In this document: positions 1 through 6,958 of the stretch, in pieces
Numbering within the stretch: position 1 is the first letter of the stretch
Layout of the letters: every line of letters starts with the position of its first letter
NCBI GenBank assembly: GCA_048886645.1
Contig: JBHLKN010000066.1
Coordinates: 1 to 11,033 of the forward strand
Reading direction: 5' to 3'
Source of the DNA: Wukongarchaeum sp048886645
Lineage (GTDB): Archaea > Asgardarchaeota > Wukongarchaeia > Wukongarchaeales > Wukongarchaeaceae
Length of the DNA stretch: 11,033 nt
The notes under the pieces: model-generated
Told to the model about the DNA's origin: nothing
Database searches by the model: none
Seen by the model: only the letters and a program-made list of their open reading frames with translations
Made by a program: the position numbers and the translations under genes

Positions 1-135
1 GCTAGCGATACTGTGATGGTGATGGTTACAGAAAAAGAAGGAGGATTTCCATGGGGTGCATTTGGTTTAGCACTGGTAGTGATAGGACTAGTAGCAGTGA
101 TCATATATTATACACAATATGCAAAAAAACCCTAA
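1..135 (+). CDS. C-terminal end of a secreted, membrane-anchored protein (partial)
   Basis: This is the last 44 codons of a plus-strand gene whose start lies before the window, ending in TAA at 133-135. The visible residues begin with ASDTVMVMVTE, which looks like the last strand of a PKD-type immunoglobulin-like domain (these often end in ASDTVTVTV). A short Gly/Pro/Trp linker (GGFPWG) follows, then one hydrophobic helix of about 20 residues (roughly residues 19-38) and a short YAKKP tail with two lysines that should stay in the cytoplasm. This arrangement is typical of archaeal surface proteins held by a C-terminal helix. The PKD assignment rests on about ten residues and is inference. A T8 tract starts ten bases after the stop. 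The next gene, 171 bases downstream, is also a membrane-anchored surface protein. Confidence 0.7.
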   Translation, partial: ASDTVMVMVTEKEGGFPWGAFGLALVVIGLVAVIIYYTQYAKKP

Positions 136-145
136 ACACTTCTCC

Positions 146-160
146 TTTTTTTTGATGACT
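146..160 (+). terminator. T-tract terminator with GATGACT tail
   Basis: Eight thymines (146-153) follow a pyrimidine-rich CTTCTCC stretch ten bases after the stop of the partial surface-protein gene. Archaeal RNA polymerase commonly terminates at T-tracts without a hairpin. The T-run is followed by GATGACT; the same T7-GATGACT string recurs at 1862-1875 after the next plus-strand gene. Confidence 0.5.
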
Positions 161-240
161 GTTCGGAATTTTTAAAATAAGATTGATTATTTAAAACTTT
201 GAAATTAACCTTAAAAAAAGAGTTTTTGAACTATTTTTAC

Positions 241-254
241 GAAAATTTTTATAC
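241..254 (+). promoter_or_regulatory. Archaeal BRE/TATA promoter of the propeller gene
   Basis: GAAAA (241-245) followed by TTTTTATAC (246-254) resembles a BRE plus TATA box. Transcription would start near 276-280, giving a leader of about 30 bases before the ATG at 307. The surrounding DNA is AT-rich, so a chance match is possible. Confidence 0.4.
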
Positions 255-306
255 GTTTTTTCCTCAAGAATTTTATGAGCATTTTCAATTTTATGATGGA
301 TGAATA

Positions 307-1821
307 ATGAGTATTAGAAGTTTTAGGGGTTTTGGGAAGGTTTTCAGTTGTTTAAAAAGTAGACGAGCGGCTCTAAATTATGGGAAAAGTTCTAAACAAG
401 TAACACTAACAGTTCTTGTTTTGCTCTTAACTTTTTCAATAGTGTTAGCAGTGCCAGATACAAGCACTACAAAAACACAGACCCAACTAAGCTTTTCCTC
501 TAAAACAGCAGACTCAAAAGGTGAGCTTTTGTGGGATAAAACCTTCGGAGGAACAAGCTGGGATGAGGGTTATTGTGTTGCGCAGACTTCTGACGGAGGA
601 TACATAATAGCAGGCGAAACATACTCTTTTGGTGCAGGTGTATACGATGTTTGGTTGATTAAGACTGATGAAAACGGCAACGAAGAATGGAATCAAACCT
701 ACGGAGGAACAAACTATGACAGGGGTTATTGTGTTAGGCAAACTTCTGACGGAGGATACATATTAACGGGCAACACATACTCCTTCGGTATCGGTGGTTC
801 TAGTAATGTTTGGTTGATTAAGACTGATGAAAACGGAGAAGAAGAGTGGAATCAAACCTACGGCGGAGGAGGTATAGATTTTGGTCGTTGTGTAGAGCAG
901 ACCACAGATGGTGGGTACATAATCGCAGGTGACAAGGGGTTTTTCTGGAATCCTAGTGATACTGATGTTTGGTTGATTAAAACTGATGCAAACGGAAACC
1001 TTGATTGGAACCAAACCTTCGGAGGAAAAAGCATAGATTCAGGTCGTTGTGTTGAGCAGACCCTAGATGGTGGGTACATAATCACAGGTAACATATACTC
1101 TCACAGTACTGATTCTATGGATGTTTGTCTAATCAAAACTGATGCAAACGGCGACGAATTATGGAACAAACTCTATGGAGGAACAGGTAATGATTGGGGT
1201 CGTTGTGTTAAACAAACTGCGGATGGAGGATACATAATCACAGGTAACATACAATCTCACGAAAATCCCAGTGTTAATGATGTTTGGTTGATTAAGACTG
1301 ATGCAAGTGGTGATGAGGAGTGGAACCAAACCTACGGTGGAACAGACCAAGATTATGGTCAATATATTGCCCAAACCTCTGACGATGGATACATAATCAC
1401 AGGCTCCACAGAATCTTACGGAAATCCCGGTGTTAATGATGTTTGGTTGATTAAGACTGATGCAAACGGAGAAGAAGAGTGGAACCAAACCTACGGGGGA
1501 ACAAGAAATGATAAGGGTAATTCTGTTTTGCAGACTTCTGACGGAGGATACATAATAGTAGGTTACACTTACTCTTTCGGTGCTGGATGGAGCGATGTCT
1601 GGTTGATCAAAGATTCTAGATTTAAAAATCTTGAAGATACAAGGGATAACGACGATAAAAACATACTATCAAATAACAATGTAGCTATTTTCACTGCAAT
1701 AGGCGTTTCTGTCACCATATCAGCACTGTTTGGAAAATCTTTAAGCCGTAAGATAAAACATAGACATGAAAAACCGAAGGAAAAAGGAGAATGGGAAGGA
1801 GTCTTCTTTAAGTACAAATAA
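307..1821 (+). CDS. Surface-anchored seven-repeat beta-propeller protein
   Basis: A 504-residue protein of unknown biochemical function, probably displayed outside the cell. A basic N-terminal region (residues 1-30) precedes a hydrophobic segment (about 31-49) that can act as signal or anchor. A Thr/Ser-rich linker follows (50-72). Seven repeats come next, starting at W76, W128, W181, W234, W286, W339 and W392 and spaced 52-53 residues apart. The consensus is W-N-Q-T-[YF]-GG, then QTSDGGYIITG, then DVWLIKTDANGEEE. Seven four-stranded blades would close one propeller; the fold is inferred from repeat length and number. A Lys/Asp-rich linker (about 436-456) leads to a second hydrophobic helix (457-476) and a highly basic tail. 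Such repeats occur widely in archaeal and bacterial surface proteins. The ATG at 307 follows an in-frame TGA at 301, with a weak GGATGA site just upstream. A scaffold or adhesin role is a guess. Confidence 0.8.
   Translation: MSIRSFRGFGKVFSCLKSRRAALNYGKSSKQVTLTVLVLLLTFSIVLAVPDTSTTKTQTQLSFSSKTADSKGELLWDKTFGGTSWDEGYCVAQTSDGGYIIAGETYSFGAGVYDVWLIKTDENGNEEWNQTYGGTNYDRGYCVRQTSDGGYILTGNTYSFGIGGSSNVWLIKTDENGEEEWNQTYGGGGIDFGRCVEQTTDGGYIIAGDKGFFWNPSDTDVWLIKTDANGNLDWNQTFGGKSIDSGRCVEQTLDGGYIITGNIYSHSTDSMDVCLIKTDANGDELWNKLYGGTGNDWGRCVKQTADGGYIITGNIQSHENPSVNDVWLIKTDASGDEEWNQTYGGTDQDYGQYIAQTSDDGYIITGSTESYGNPGVNDVWLIKTDANGEEEWNQTYGGTRNDKGNSVLQTSDGGYIIVGYTYSFGAGWSDVWLIKDSRFKNLEDTRDNDDKNILSNNNVAIFTAIGVSVTISALFGKSLSRKIKHRHEKPKEKGEWEGVFFKYK
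532..1617 (+). repeat. Seven in-frame tandem repeats of 156-159 bases
   Basis: The propeller region consists of seven tandem units starting at the Trp codons for residues 76, 128, 181, 234, 286, 339 and 392. Neighbouring units share long exact stretches. For example, 36 bases at 1271-1306 are identical to 1430-1465, an offset of 159. This implies recent unit duplication or gene conversion. Blades 1 and 7 also share nearly the same QTSDGGYII core at the DNA level. Confidence 0.9.
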
Positions 1822-1850
1822 ATTTTTAACAATAATCGGTTAAACTAGTG

Positions 1851-1875
1851 AAAACTCCCTCTTTTTTTGATGACT
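1851..1875 (+). terminator. T-tract terminator after the propeller gene
   Basis: AAAACTCCCTC followed by T7 (1862-1868) and GATGACT lies about 40 bases after the TAA of the propeller gene, between two convergent genes. It shares T7-GATGACT with the site at 146-160. It also shares the exact decamer AAAACTCCCT with 9521-9530, which follows another plus-strand gene. Confidence 0.5.
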
Positions 1876-1885
1876 TTCTATGTGC

Positions 1886-1891
1886 AAAAAA
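1886..1891 (-). terminator. Short T-tract after ahcY
   Basis: A run of six adenines on the plus strand, read as T6 on the minus strand, lies about 29 bases past the ahcY stop. It is a plausible but weak archaeal terminator. Confidence 0.3.
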
Positions 1892-1919
1892 TATGATGAT
1901 GGAACTAGTTTGATTTTTT

Positions 1920-3251
1920 TTAGGTTCCGATTTTCCATGATTTTAGGTATTCTTCTTGTTGTTTTGTGAGTTTTTCTGTTTTGAGCCCCATGGTTTCTAG
2001 TTTTAATCGAGCTACTTTTTCATCGATTTCTTGCGGAACATCGATGACTGTTACTGGTAGTTTGCCTGCGTTTTTCACGATGTATTCAGCGCAGAGGGCT
2101 TGTAGTGCGAAGCTCATGTCCATGACTTCGCTTGGGTGTCCTTTTGCGCATGCAAGGTTCACCAACCTTCCTTCGCCTAGAAGGAAGAGTCTTTTCCCGT
2201 TTTTGAGCTTGTATTCGGTGACTAGGGGCCTTATTTCTCTTATGGTTTCAGATAGTTCTTCAAGGTCTGGTTTCGATATTTCCACATCGAAATGACCGGC
2301 ATTTGCCAGGATTGCTTCGTTTTTCATGAGCTCGAAGTGTTCTTTTCTGATAACGTTTATGTTTCCTGTGGCTGTTATGAAAATATCACCATACTCTGCA
2401 GCTTCCCTCATTGTCGCAACTCTAAACCCATACATAGTAGCTTTCAATGCATTATGGGGTTGAACATCTACTACAGTAACCAAGGCTCCCAAACCTCTTG
2501 CCCTTTCTGCTATGCCTGATCCCACATGTCCATAACCAACAACCACAACATTTTTTCCAGCTATTAACACGTCTGTTGCGCGGATGATTCCGTCGAGAGC
2601 AGATTGTCCTGTGCCTATAGGGTTGTCGAAGAGGTTTTTGCTTTTAGCATCATTAACAGCTACCAAGGGGTATTTTAACGCGCCATCCCTTGCCATGGCT
2701 CGCAGCCTAATAACCCCGGTGGTGGTTTCTTCACTTCCCCCAATAACTTTCCCTATAAGGTCGGGTCTTTCTCCTAAAACACTTTCCACGATATCCATTT
2801 CACCTCCTTTCTCCCCTCGAGCCATTTTATGCAAGGTTGAGACAAGGTCTGCCCCATCATCTATCGTAATATCAGCTTCATGAGAAAGGGCATAACCTAT
2901 ACACCTATAATAGTCCTCGTTCGACTCGCCTTTTACAGCATAAACATTTATACCCTCAGCTGCAAGGGCTGCAGCCACCTCATCTGTTGTAGATAAAGGA
3001 TTAGAAGCAGTAAGGACAACTTTTGCCCCTCCCGCCTTCAAGGTTCTAGCAAGAGCTCCTGTCTCCTTAGTAATGTGAAGACATCCAACCAAAGTATAAC
3101 CATTAAGAGGTTTCTCCTCCTCAAACCTTTTCCGAACCTTCATAACAACAGGCATACTCAGCTCAGCCCATTCAAGAAGCCTCCTACCTTCCTCTTCAAG
3201 CGAGATATCCTTAACCCAATAATCTGAAATACTTTCCAATTCCAAAAACAT
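1920..3251 (-). CDS. ahcY: Adenosylhomocysteinase (S-adenosylhomocysteine hydrolase)
   Basis: This 443-residue NAD-dependent cytoplasmic enzyme splits S-adenosylhomocysteine into adenosine and homocysteine, removing the inhibitory product of SAM-dependent methylation. Family motifs appear in order: substrate-binding LHITKET (H59, T61, E63); DDGADL (D131/D132); GGSEETTTGV (171-180); NDAKSKNLFDN, with K205, D209 and N210 matching the catalytic Lys/Asp/Asn; the NAD-binding VVVVGYGHVGSG (235-246); ITATGN (292-297); NAGHFDVEI (317-325); and GEGRLVNLACAKGHPSEVM (359-377). It ends at KSWKIGT, so it lacks the extended Lys/Tyr tail of bacterial and eukaryotic enzymes, as is usual in archaea. The ATG at 3251 follows AGGATGGTGG (3252-3261), a good ribosome binding site. 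A related methanogen enzyme prefers S-inosylhomocysteine; that alternative substrate cannot be excluded here. Confidence 0.96.
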   Translation of the reverse strand: MFLELESISDYWVKDISLEEEGRRLLEWAELSMPVVMKVRKRFEEEKPLNGYTLVGCLHITKETGALARTLKAGGAKVVLTASNPLSTTDEVAAALAAEGINVYAVKGESNEDYYRCIGYALSHEADITIDDGADLVSTLHKMARGEKGGEMDIVESVLGERPDLIGKVIGGSEETTTGVIRLRAMARDGALKYPLVAVNDAKSKNLFDNPIGTGQSALDGIIRATDVLIAGKNVVVVGYGHVGSGIAERARGLGALVTVVDVQPHNALKATMYGFRVATMREAAEYGDIFITATGNINVIRKEHFELMKNEAILANAGHFDVEISKPDLEELSETIREIRPLVTEYKLKNGKRLFLLGEGRLVNLACAKGHPSEVMDMSFALQALCAEYIVKNAGKLPVTVIDVPQEIDEKVARLKLETMGLKTEKLTKQQEEYLKSWKIGT

Positions 3252-3297
3252 CCACCATCCTTCTAAATAGACTCAACACAATTCACCATCATTTAAT

Positions 3298-3314
3298 CTT
3301 TTAATATCTTCCCC
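3298..3314 (-). promoter_or_regulatory. BRE/TATA promoter of ahcY
   Basis: Read on the minus strand, GGGGAAG is followed directly by ATATTAAAAG. The box centre is about 50 bases before the ATG, so transcription would begin near 3276 with a leader of roughly 25 bases that contains the ribosome binding site at 3252-3261. The remaining upstream gap, to 3496, shows no obvious riboswitch fold. Confidence 0.4.
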
Positions 3315-3496
3315 ATCCCCGGATAAGAATGTCTTAAAGAATATTTTGAGAAGGCTACAAAAATATAGGAAGAAAGGAGAAAACTAATCCAGAAATGTGA
3401 TGGCGTTTAATCTTTTTCCCCTCTCGTTTCTTGTGAATCGTTTTTAAGATAAAAGATAAGAAGTGTTTTCCTTTTTCCTCTACCTTCATCGGCTTA

Positions 3497-4096
3497 CTAT
3501 TCTTTCTTTATTATGTCGCGTTCACGGAAGCCTGACATGTGATATACGCAAACTGCCGAGCCAAGCTTTCCTTTAACAACGTCTGGAGAAACCCCTGTTA
3601 CTTCTAGGTTTTTTTCTGCAAGAAAAATGTCTCCTGTCTCGGGGTTTTTTGTTCCTAAATGTTTTACTTCTAATCCGAACTGAACCCCCATAGCGTCTCT
3701 AAAGGCTTGATGAACAACGCAAAAGGGTATCATTGCAGCATAAATCCCCGTCTTGTTTACTGCCTCCAAAGTTTCTTCGACTTCGGAAGGCAAACTTTTA
3801 CGAAAGCGTTTTTTATAATTTTCAGCCAGGATGTAATAAGGACATCTTGGAAGGGATATTATATTACCATCTCTTTCTAAAAGAGTAGATTCAAAGGTTT
3901 GCAAAGCAGTCAATATGTCCGCTTCACCCCCGAACTGTGCAAGCATCGCAAAAGAGAGTTTTTTCCCTACTCTTGCAAGGGTACCGTGAGCGAGTTTAGG
4001 ATCAAAGAAGTTTACGAACTCCTTTATTATGTGAAAGTAAGCCCGAGGAAACATGTCGAAGAATTTTTCAGTATCTTCACCCATAAGCAACCCCAT
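3497..4096 (-). CDS. Conserved Cys/His protein, possibly ATC-hydrolase/V4R-like
   Basis: A 199-residue soluble protein that I do not recognise with confidence. The N-terminal half is probably alpha-helical (FFDMFPRAYFHIIKEFVNFF, then KLSFAMLAQFGGEADIL). The C-terminal half carries LPRCPYYIL (C85), IPFCVVHQAF (C126, H129) and AVCVYHM (C183, H186). An order of Cys-Pro-Tyr, a second Cys near acidic or His residues and a final Cys-x-[Tyr/Phe] recalls archaeal proteins annotated as L-2-amino-thiazoline-4-carboxylate hydrolase-like or related V4R-type small-molecule-binding domains. That link is from memory and weak. The two C-x-x-H pairs could bind a metal, which is inference. The ATG at 4096 has no clear ribosome binding site but a TATA box 31 bases upstream, suggesting a leaderless or very short-leader transcript. 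M5 is an alternative start. It lies 59 bases after the ATPase stop. Confidence 0.7.
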   Translation of the reverse strand: MGLLMGEDTEKFFDMFPRAYFHIIKEFVNFFDPKLAHGTLARVGKKLSFAMLAQFGGEADILTALQTFESTLLERDGNIISLPRCPYYILAENYKKRFRKSLPSEVEETLEAVNKTGIYAAMIPFCVVHQAFRDAMGVQFGLEVKHLGTKNPETGDIFLAEKNLEVTGVSPDVVKGKLGSAVCVYHMSGFRERDIIKKE

Positions 4097-4122
4097 CCTA
4101 TTTATCTCTTAAATTCTTTATG

Positions 4123-4131
4123 TTTTTTATA
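4123..4131 (-). promoter_or_regulatory. TATA box of the 199-residue protein gene
   Basis: On the minus strand TATAAAAAA is centred about 31 bases before the ATG at 4096. Archaeal transcription usually starts about 25 bases from the box centre, which would place the RNA end within about five bases of the start codon. The box sits in the 59-base gap after the ATPase gene, so this gene probably has its own promoter. Confidence 0.45.
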
Positions 4132-4155
4132 CGCTTTATAGTTTTTCTCCTAAAG

Positions 4156-6909
4156 TCATTTATTTAAAAATTTATATAACTCGCCAAACCAGAAAACCAA
4201 AGAAGAGAGAAGGACTATTGTTAATAATTCGATTAAACTCAACGATTTAAATCGAAATACTTCTTGGAAAAAAGGTATGTAAATTATCATAAACAAAAGA
4301 ATAATTGAAGTTAAAAGAGAGGTAACAACATATCTATTGCTAAATAATCCTATACTAAAAACAGATCTTTTAAGGGAACGCATGTTCAAAACATTAAAAA
4401 GCTGAGTAAACGCCATAACAACAAAAGCCCCTGTTCTCGCCTTTTCTATTCCTTGCGATAAATAAGCATTAAAAACAGCTAATGTAACAATAACCATAAT
4501 TAAAACCATTAAAAGTAGAAACGACACTATCTCTTTTGATAAAATATCTTCCTCTTTTTTTCGTGGTAACTCTTTTAAAACATCTCCATGCCCAGGCTCA
4601 GTAGCTAAAGCAACATCAGAAACACCATCTGTAACCAAATTTAGCCATAATATCTGGGTAGGTAATAAAGGTAAACCTAAACCAAGAAGTAACGAACTTA
4701 CAATAGTCACATCCTCTGCAAAATTAGTAGTAATAAGAAAAGAGGCAGCCTGACGAGTGTTTATAAAGACAATCCTTCCCTGTTCTATCGCATTCACAAT
4801 AGAAGCAAAATTATCATCAGCAAGCACAATTTCACTAGACTCCCTCGCAACATCAGTACCAATTATCCCCATCGAAATACCGATGTCAGCCTTTTTTAAT
4901 GCTGGCGCATCATTAACCCCATCCCCCGTAACTGCCACAACATGCCCCTGTTTTTGCAAAGTTTCAACAACTCTTAGCTTCATACTTGGCGTTAAACGAG
5001 CAAAAACAGAAACATTTCTCACCATCTCTTCAAACTTTTCCTCTGACAGTTCTAATAACTCTTGTTCTGTAAGAACTTCAGGATATTTTCTTTCTGTTTT
5101 CTCGTCAATAAGACCGATTTCTCTAGCAATTGCAACAGCTGTACCTTTATGATCACCTGTCGTCATAACAACCCGTATACCAGCTTTCTTGGCTTTAGCA
5201 ACCGCTCCTTCCACCTCTAACCTTGGAGGATCCCTCATACCAACAATACCCACAAAAACAAGATCAAAAACAAAATCTTCCGATAAGTAATTCACAGAAT
5301 CCGGAACTTCTCTATAAGCTAAAGCAAGCACCCTCAACCCCTTTTCTGTTAAATAACCTATCTGTGCTAAAATATTTCTACGCTCATATTGAGATATTTC
5401 TTCACGCATACCATTTTTCAAAATATACTTAGAATGATGTAAAACAACCTCCGGAGCACCTATAACATAGACCTCTCTCTTTTTGCTTTCCTCTAAAAGC
5501 ACCGCAAGCGATGCCCTATATTTCAAGTCTGGATTAAAAATCAAATCCTCTTCTTCTAAAACCACTAAAAGTGATGCCCTATATTTCAACTCCGGATTAA
5601 AAGGCAAATCATCTATTCTCTTCTCTTTCTCCCTTACCACTTCTTTTGTCAATCCTGCTTTTTCTGCAAGCACCACAAGCGCAGCTTCAGTAGGGTCGCC
5701 GATAATCCCATAATCCTCCTCCTTTTTAAAAATCCGAGCATTATTACAAACAGCAGCAATATGCAAAAGTTTTGACAAACGCCGATCCTCTAAAGAAGAA
5801 ATAACACCATCTCTTCGGCAAAAAATTCCAAAAGGTATCCAACCACTTCCTGACACGGTAATCTCATCTTCAGCTGGCAAAATTATTTTCTCAACATTCA
5901 AAGTATTTTGCGTAAGTGTCCCTGTCTTATCCGTCGCGATAACCGTTACTACACCAAGCGTTTCTATTGCTGGCAATGTTCTAACAATAGCATTCCTTTT
6001 AGCCATCCTATGCCCGCCAATAGCAAGCACAATAACCAGTACCACAGGCAACCCTTCTGGAATTGCAGAAACAAGAGAAGCTATCGCAAAAATAAAAATT
6101 TCTTCGAACTCAACCTCTCTAATAAAAAACCCTATAAAAAACGTTAAAAATGCGCCAAAAAATGCAATAGCACCCATCTGCTTCGCAAGCTTATCTACCT
6201 TTTTTTCGAAATGCCCCCTCCCCCTCTCTATCTTCTCTATTTCCTGCGCCACTCTACCGATAGCCGTTTTAATCCCCGTAGCCGTCACAACAGCCTTAGC
6301 CTGACCTCCCGCAACAAAAGTCCCCATAAATACCATATTCTTACGATCAGCCAAAGAAATTTTTTCAGGCAAAACCTCAACATTTTTAACAACAGGCAAT
6401 GATTCACCGGTCAAAGACGCCTCTACGGTCCTAAAATTTTTTATTTCTAAAAGTCTCGCATCAGCAGGAACCCTATCCCCCTCTTCTAACAAAATAACGT
6501 CTCCTGGCACCAATTCCTTTGCAAACACTTGGAATAATTCTTCCTCTCGATAAACCTTTGCATAAAGTTCAATCATATTTTTTAACGCTTGAATCGATTG
6601 CTCAGCCCTATACTCCTGAAAGAACCCTATCGTAGCGTTAATCAAAATGACGCCAATAATCACATAAACATCAATCAACTCCCCGAAGAAAAACGAAATA
6701 ACAGCAGCAACAAGAAGCACATAAATCAAAACACTATTAAACTGTGTAAGAAAAACCAGAAAAGGATGCTTCCGCCTTTCTTTAGGTATCTCATTAAAAC
6801 CAAACTTTTCTAAACGGATTCTCGCCTCCTTATTCGAAAGCCCATCCATATTAGAAGATAATTCCCGCAAAACCTCTCCAACAGTCAATGAATGGAATAA
6901 ACTATTCAA
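4156..6909 (-). CDS. P2A-type cation-transporting ATPase, probably Ca2+ export
   Basis: A 917-residue membrane pump that uses ATP to move a cation, most likely Ca2+, out of the cell. In order: cation-ATPase N-terminal domain (FHSLTVGEVLREL...GLSNKEARIRLEKFGFNEI); M1-M2 (about 52-97); actuator loop TGES (167-170); M3-M4 with SAIPEGLP (E285); phosphorylation motif DKTGTLT (D327); nucleotide-binding domain with GDPTEAAL (404-411) and GAPE (484-487); MTTGD (582-586); TGDGVNDAPA (661-670); M5-M10. Putative ion ligands match the SERCA type: E285, N729, E732, N757, T760 and D761. The M8 position is Gln (Q836), as in plasma-membrane calcium pumps. Two oddities: residues 437-478 are a 21-residue tandem duplication, and the usual KGAPE lysine is Ile483. 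The start is TTG at 6909; no in-frame ATG or GTG lies between it and the upstream stop, and M21 would cut off conserved residues. Confidence 0.93.
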   Translation of the reverse strand: MNSLFHSLTVGEVLRELSSNMDGLSNKEARIRLEKFGFNEIPKERRKHPFLVFLTQFNSVLIYVLLVAAVISFFFGELIDVYVIIGVILINATIGFFQEYRAEQSIQALKNMIELYAKVYREEELFQVFAKELVPGDVILLEEGDRVPADARLLEIKNFRTVEASLTGESLPVVKNVEVLPEKISLADRKNMVFMGTFVAGGQAKAVVTATGIKTAIGRVAQEIEKIERGRGHFEKKVDKLAKQMGAIAFFGAFLTFFIGFFIREVEFEEIFIFAIASLVSAIPEGLPVVLVIVLAIGGHRMAKRNAIVRTLPAIETLGVVTVIATDKTGTLTQNTLNVEKIILPAEDEITVSGSGWIPFGIFCRRDGVISSLEDRRLSKLLHIAAVCNNARIFKKEEDYGIIGDPTEAALVVLAEKAGLTKEVVREKEKRIDDLPFNPELKYRASLLVVLEEEDLIFNPDLKYRASLAVLLEESKKREVYVIGAPEVVLHHSKYILKNGMREEISQYERRNILAQIGYLTEKGLRVLALAYREVPDSVNYLSEDFVFDLVFVGIVGMRDPPRLEVEGAVAKAKKAGIRVVMTTGDHKGTAVAIAREIGLIDEKTERKYPEVLTEQELLELSEEKFEEMVRNVSVFARLTPSMKLRVVETLQKQGHVVAVTGDGVNDAPALKKADIGISMGIIGTDVARESSEIVLADDNFASIVNAIEQGRIVFINTRQAASFLITTNFAEDVTIVSSLLLGLGLPLLPTQILWLNLVTDGVSDVALATEPGHGDVLKELPRKKEEDILSKEIVSFLLLMVLIMVIVTLAVFNAYLSQGIEKARTGAFVVMAFTQLFNVLNMRSLKRSVFSIGLFSNRYVVTSLLTSIILLFMIIYIPFFQEVFRFKSLSLIELLTIVLLSSLVFWFGELYKFLNK
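5476..5601 (-). repeat. 63-base tandem duplication inside the ATPase gene
   Basis: Two adjacent 63-base units encode residues 437-457 and 458-478. Both begin FNP[ED]LKYRASL and continue with a Val/Leu strand and LEE. The units stay in frame but have diverged at several codons, so this looks like a fixed duplication rather than an assembly error. Confidence 0.85.
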
Positions 6910-6958
6910 CCACTTCGCCTTCCATAATAATATTCTGTACTTTTATTGATAATATTCT

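Noticed and set aside
514..1832. Several open frames on the minus strand opposite the propeller gene, including 763-1014 and 1159-1488
   Set aside because: They are mirror images of the tandem repeats: their sequences repeat with the same period and have no ribosome binding sites or family features.
1866..1915. Possible C/D box RNA: two TGATGA-like C boxes at 1868-1873 and near 1894
   Set aside because: No CTGA D or D' boxes at suitable spacing; the first TGATGA is part of the terminator-like T7-GATGACT string.
3252..3496. SAM or SAH riboswitch upstream of ahcY
   Set aside because: The predicted leader is only about 25 bases, and I could not draw conserved stems; these riboswitches are mainly bacterial.
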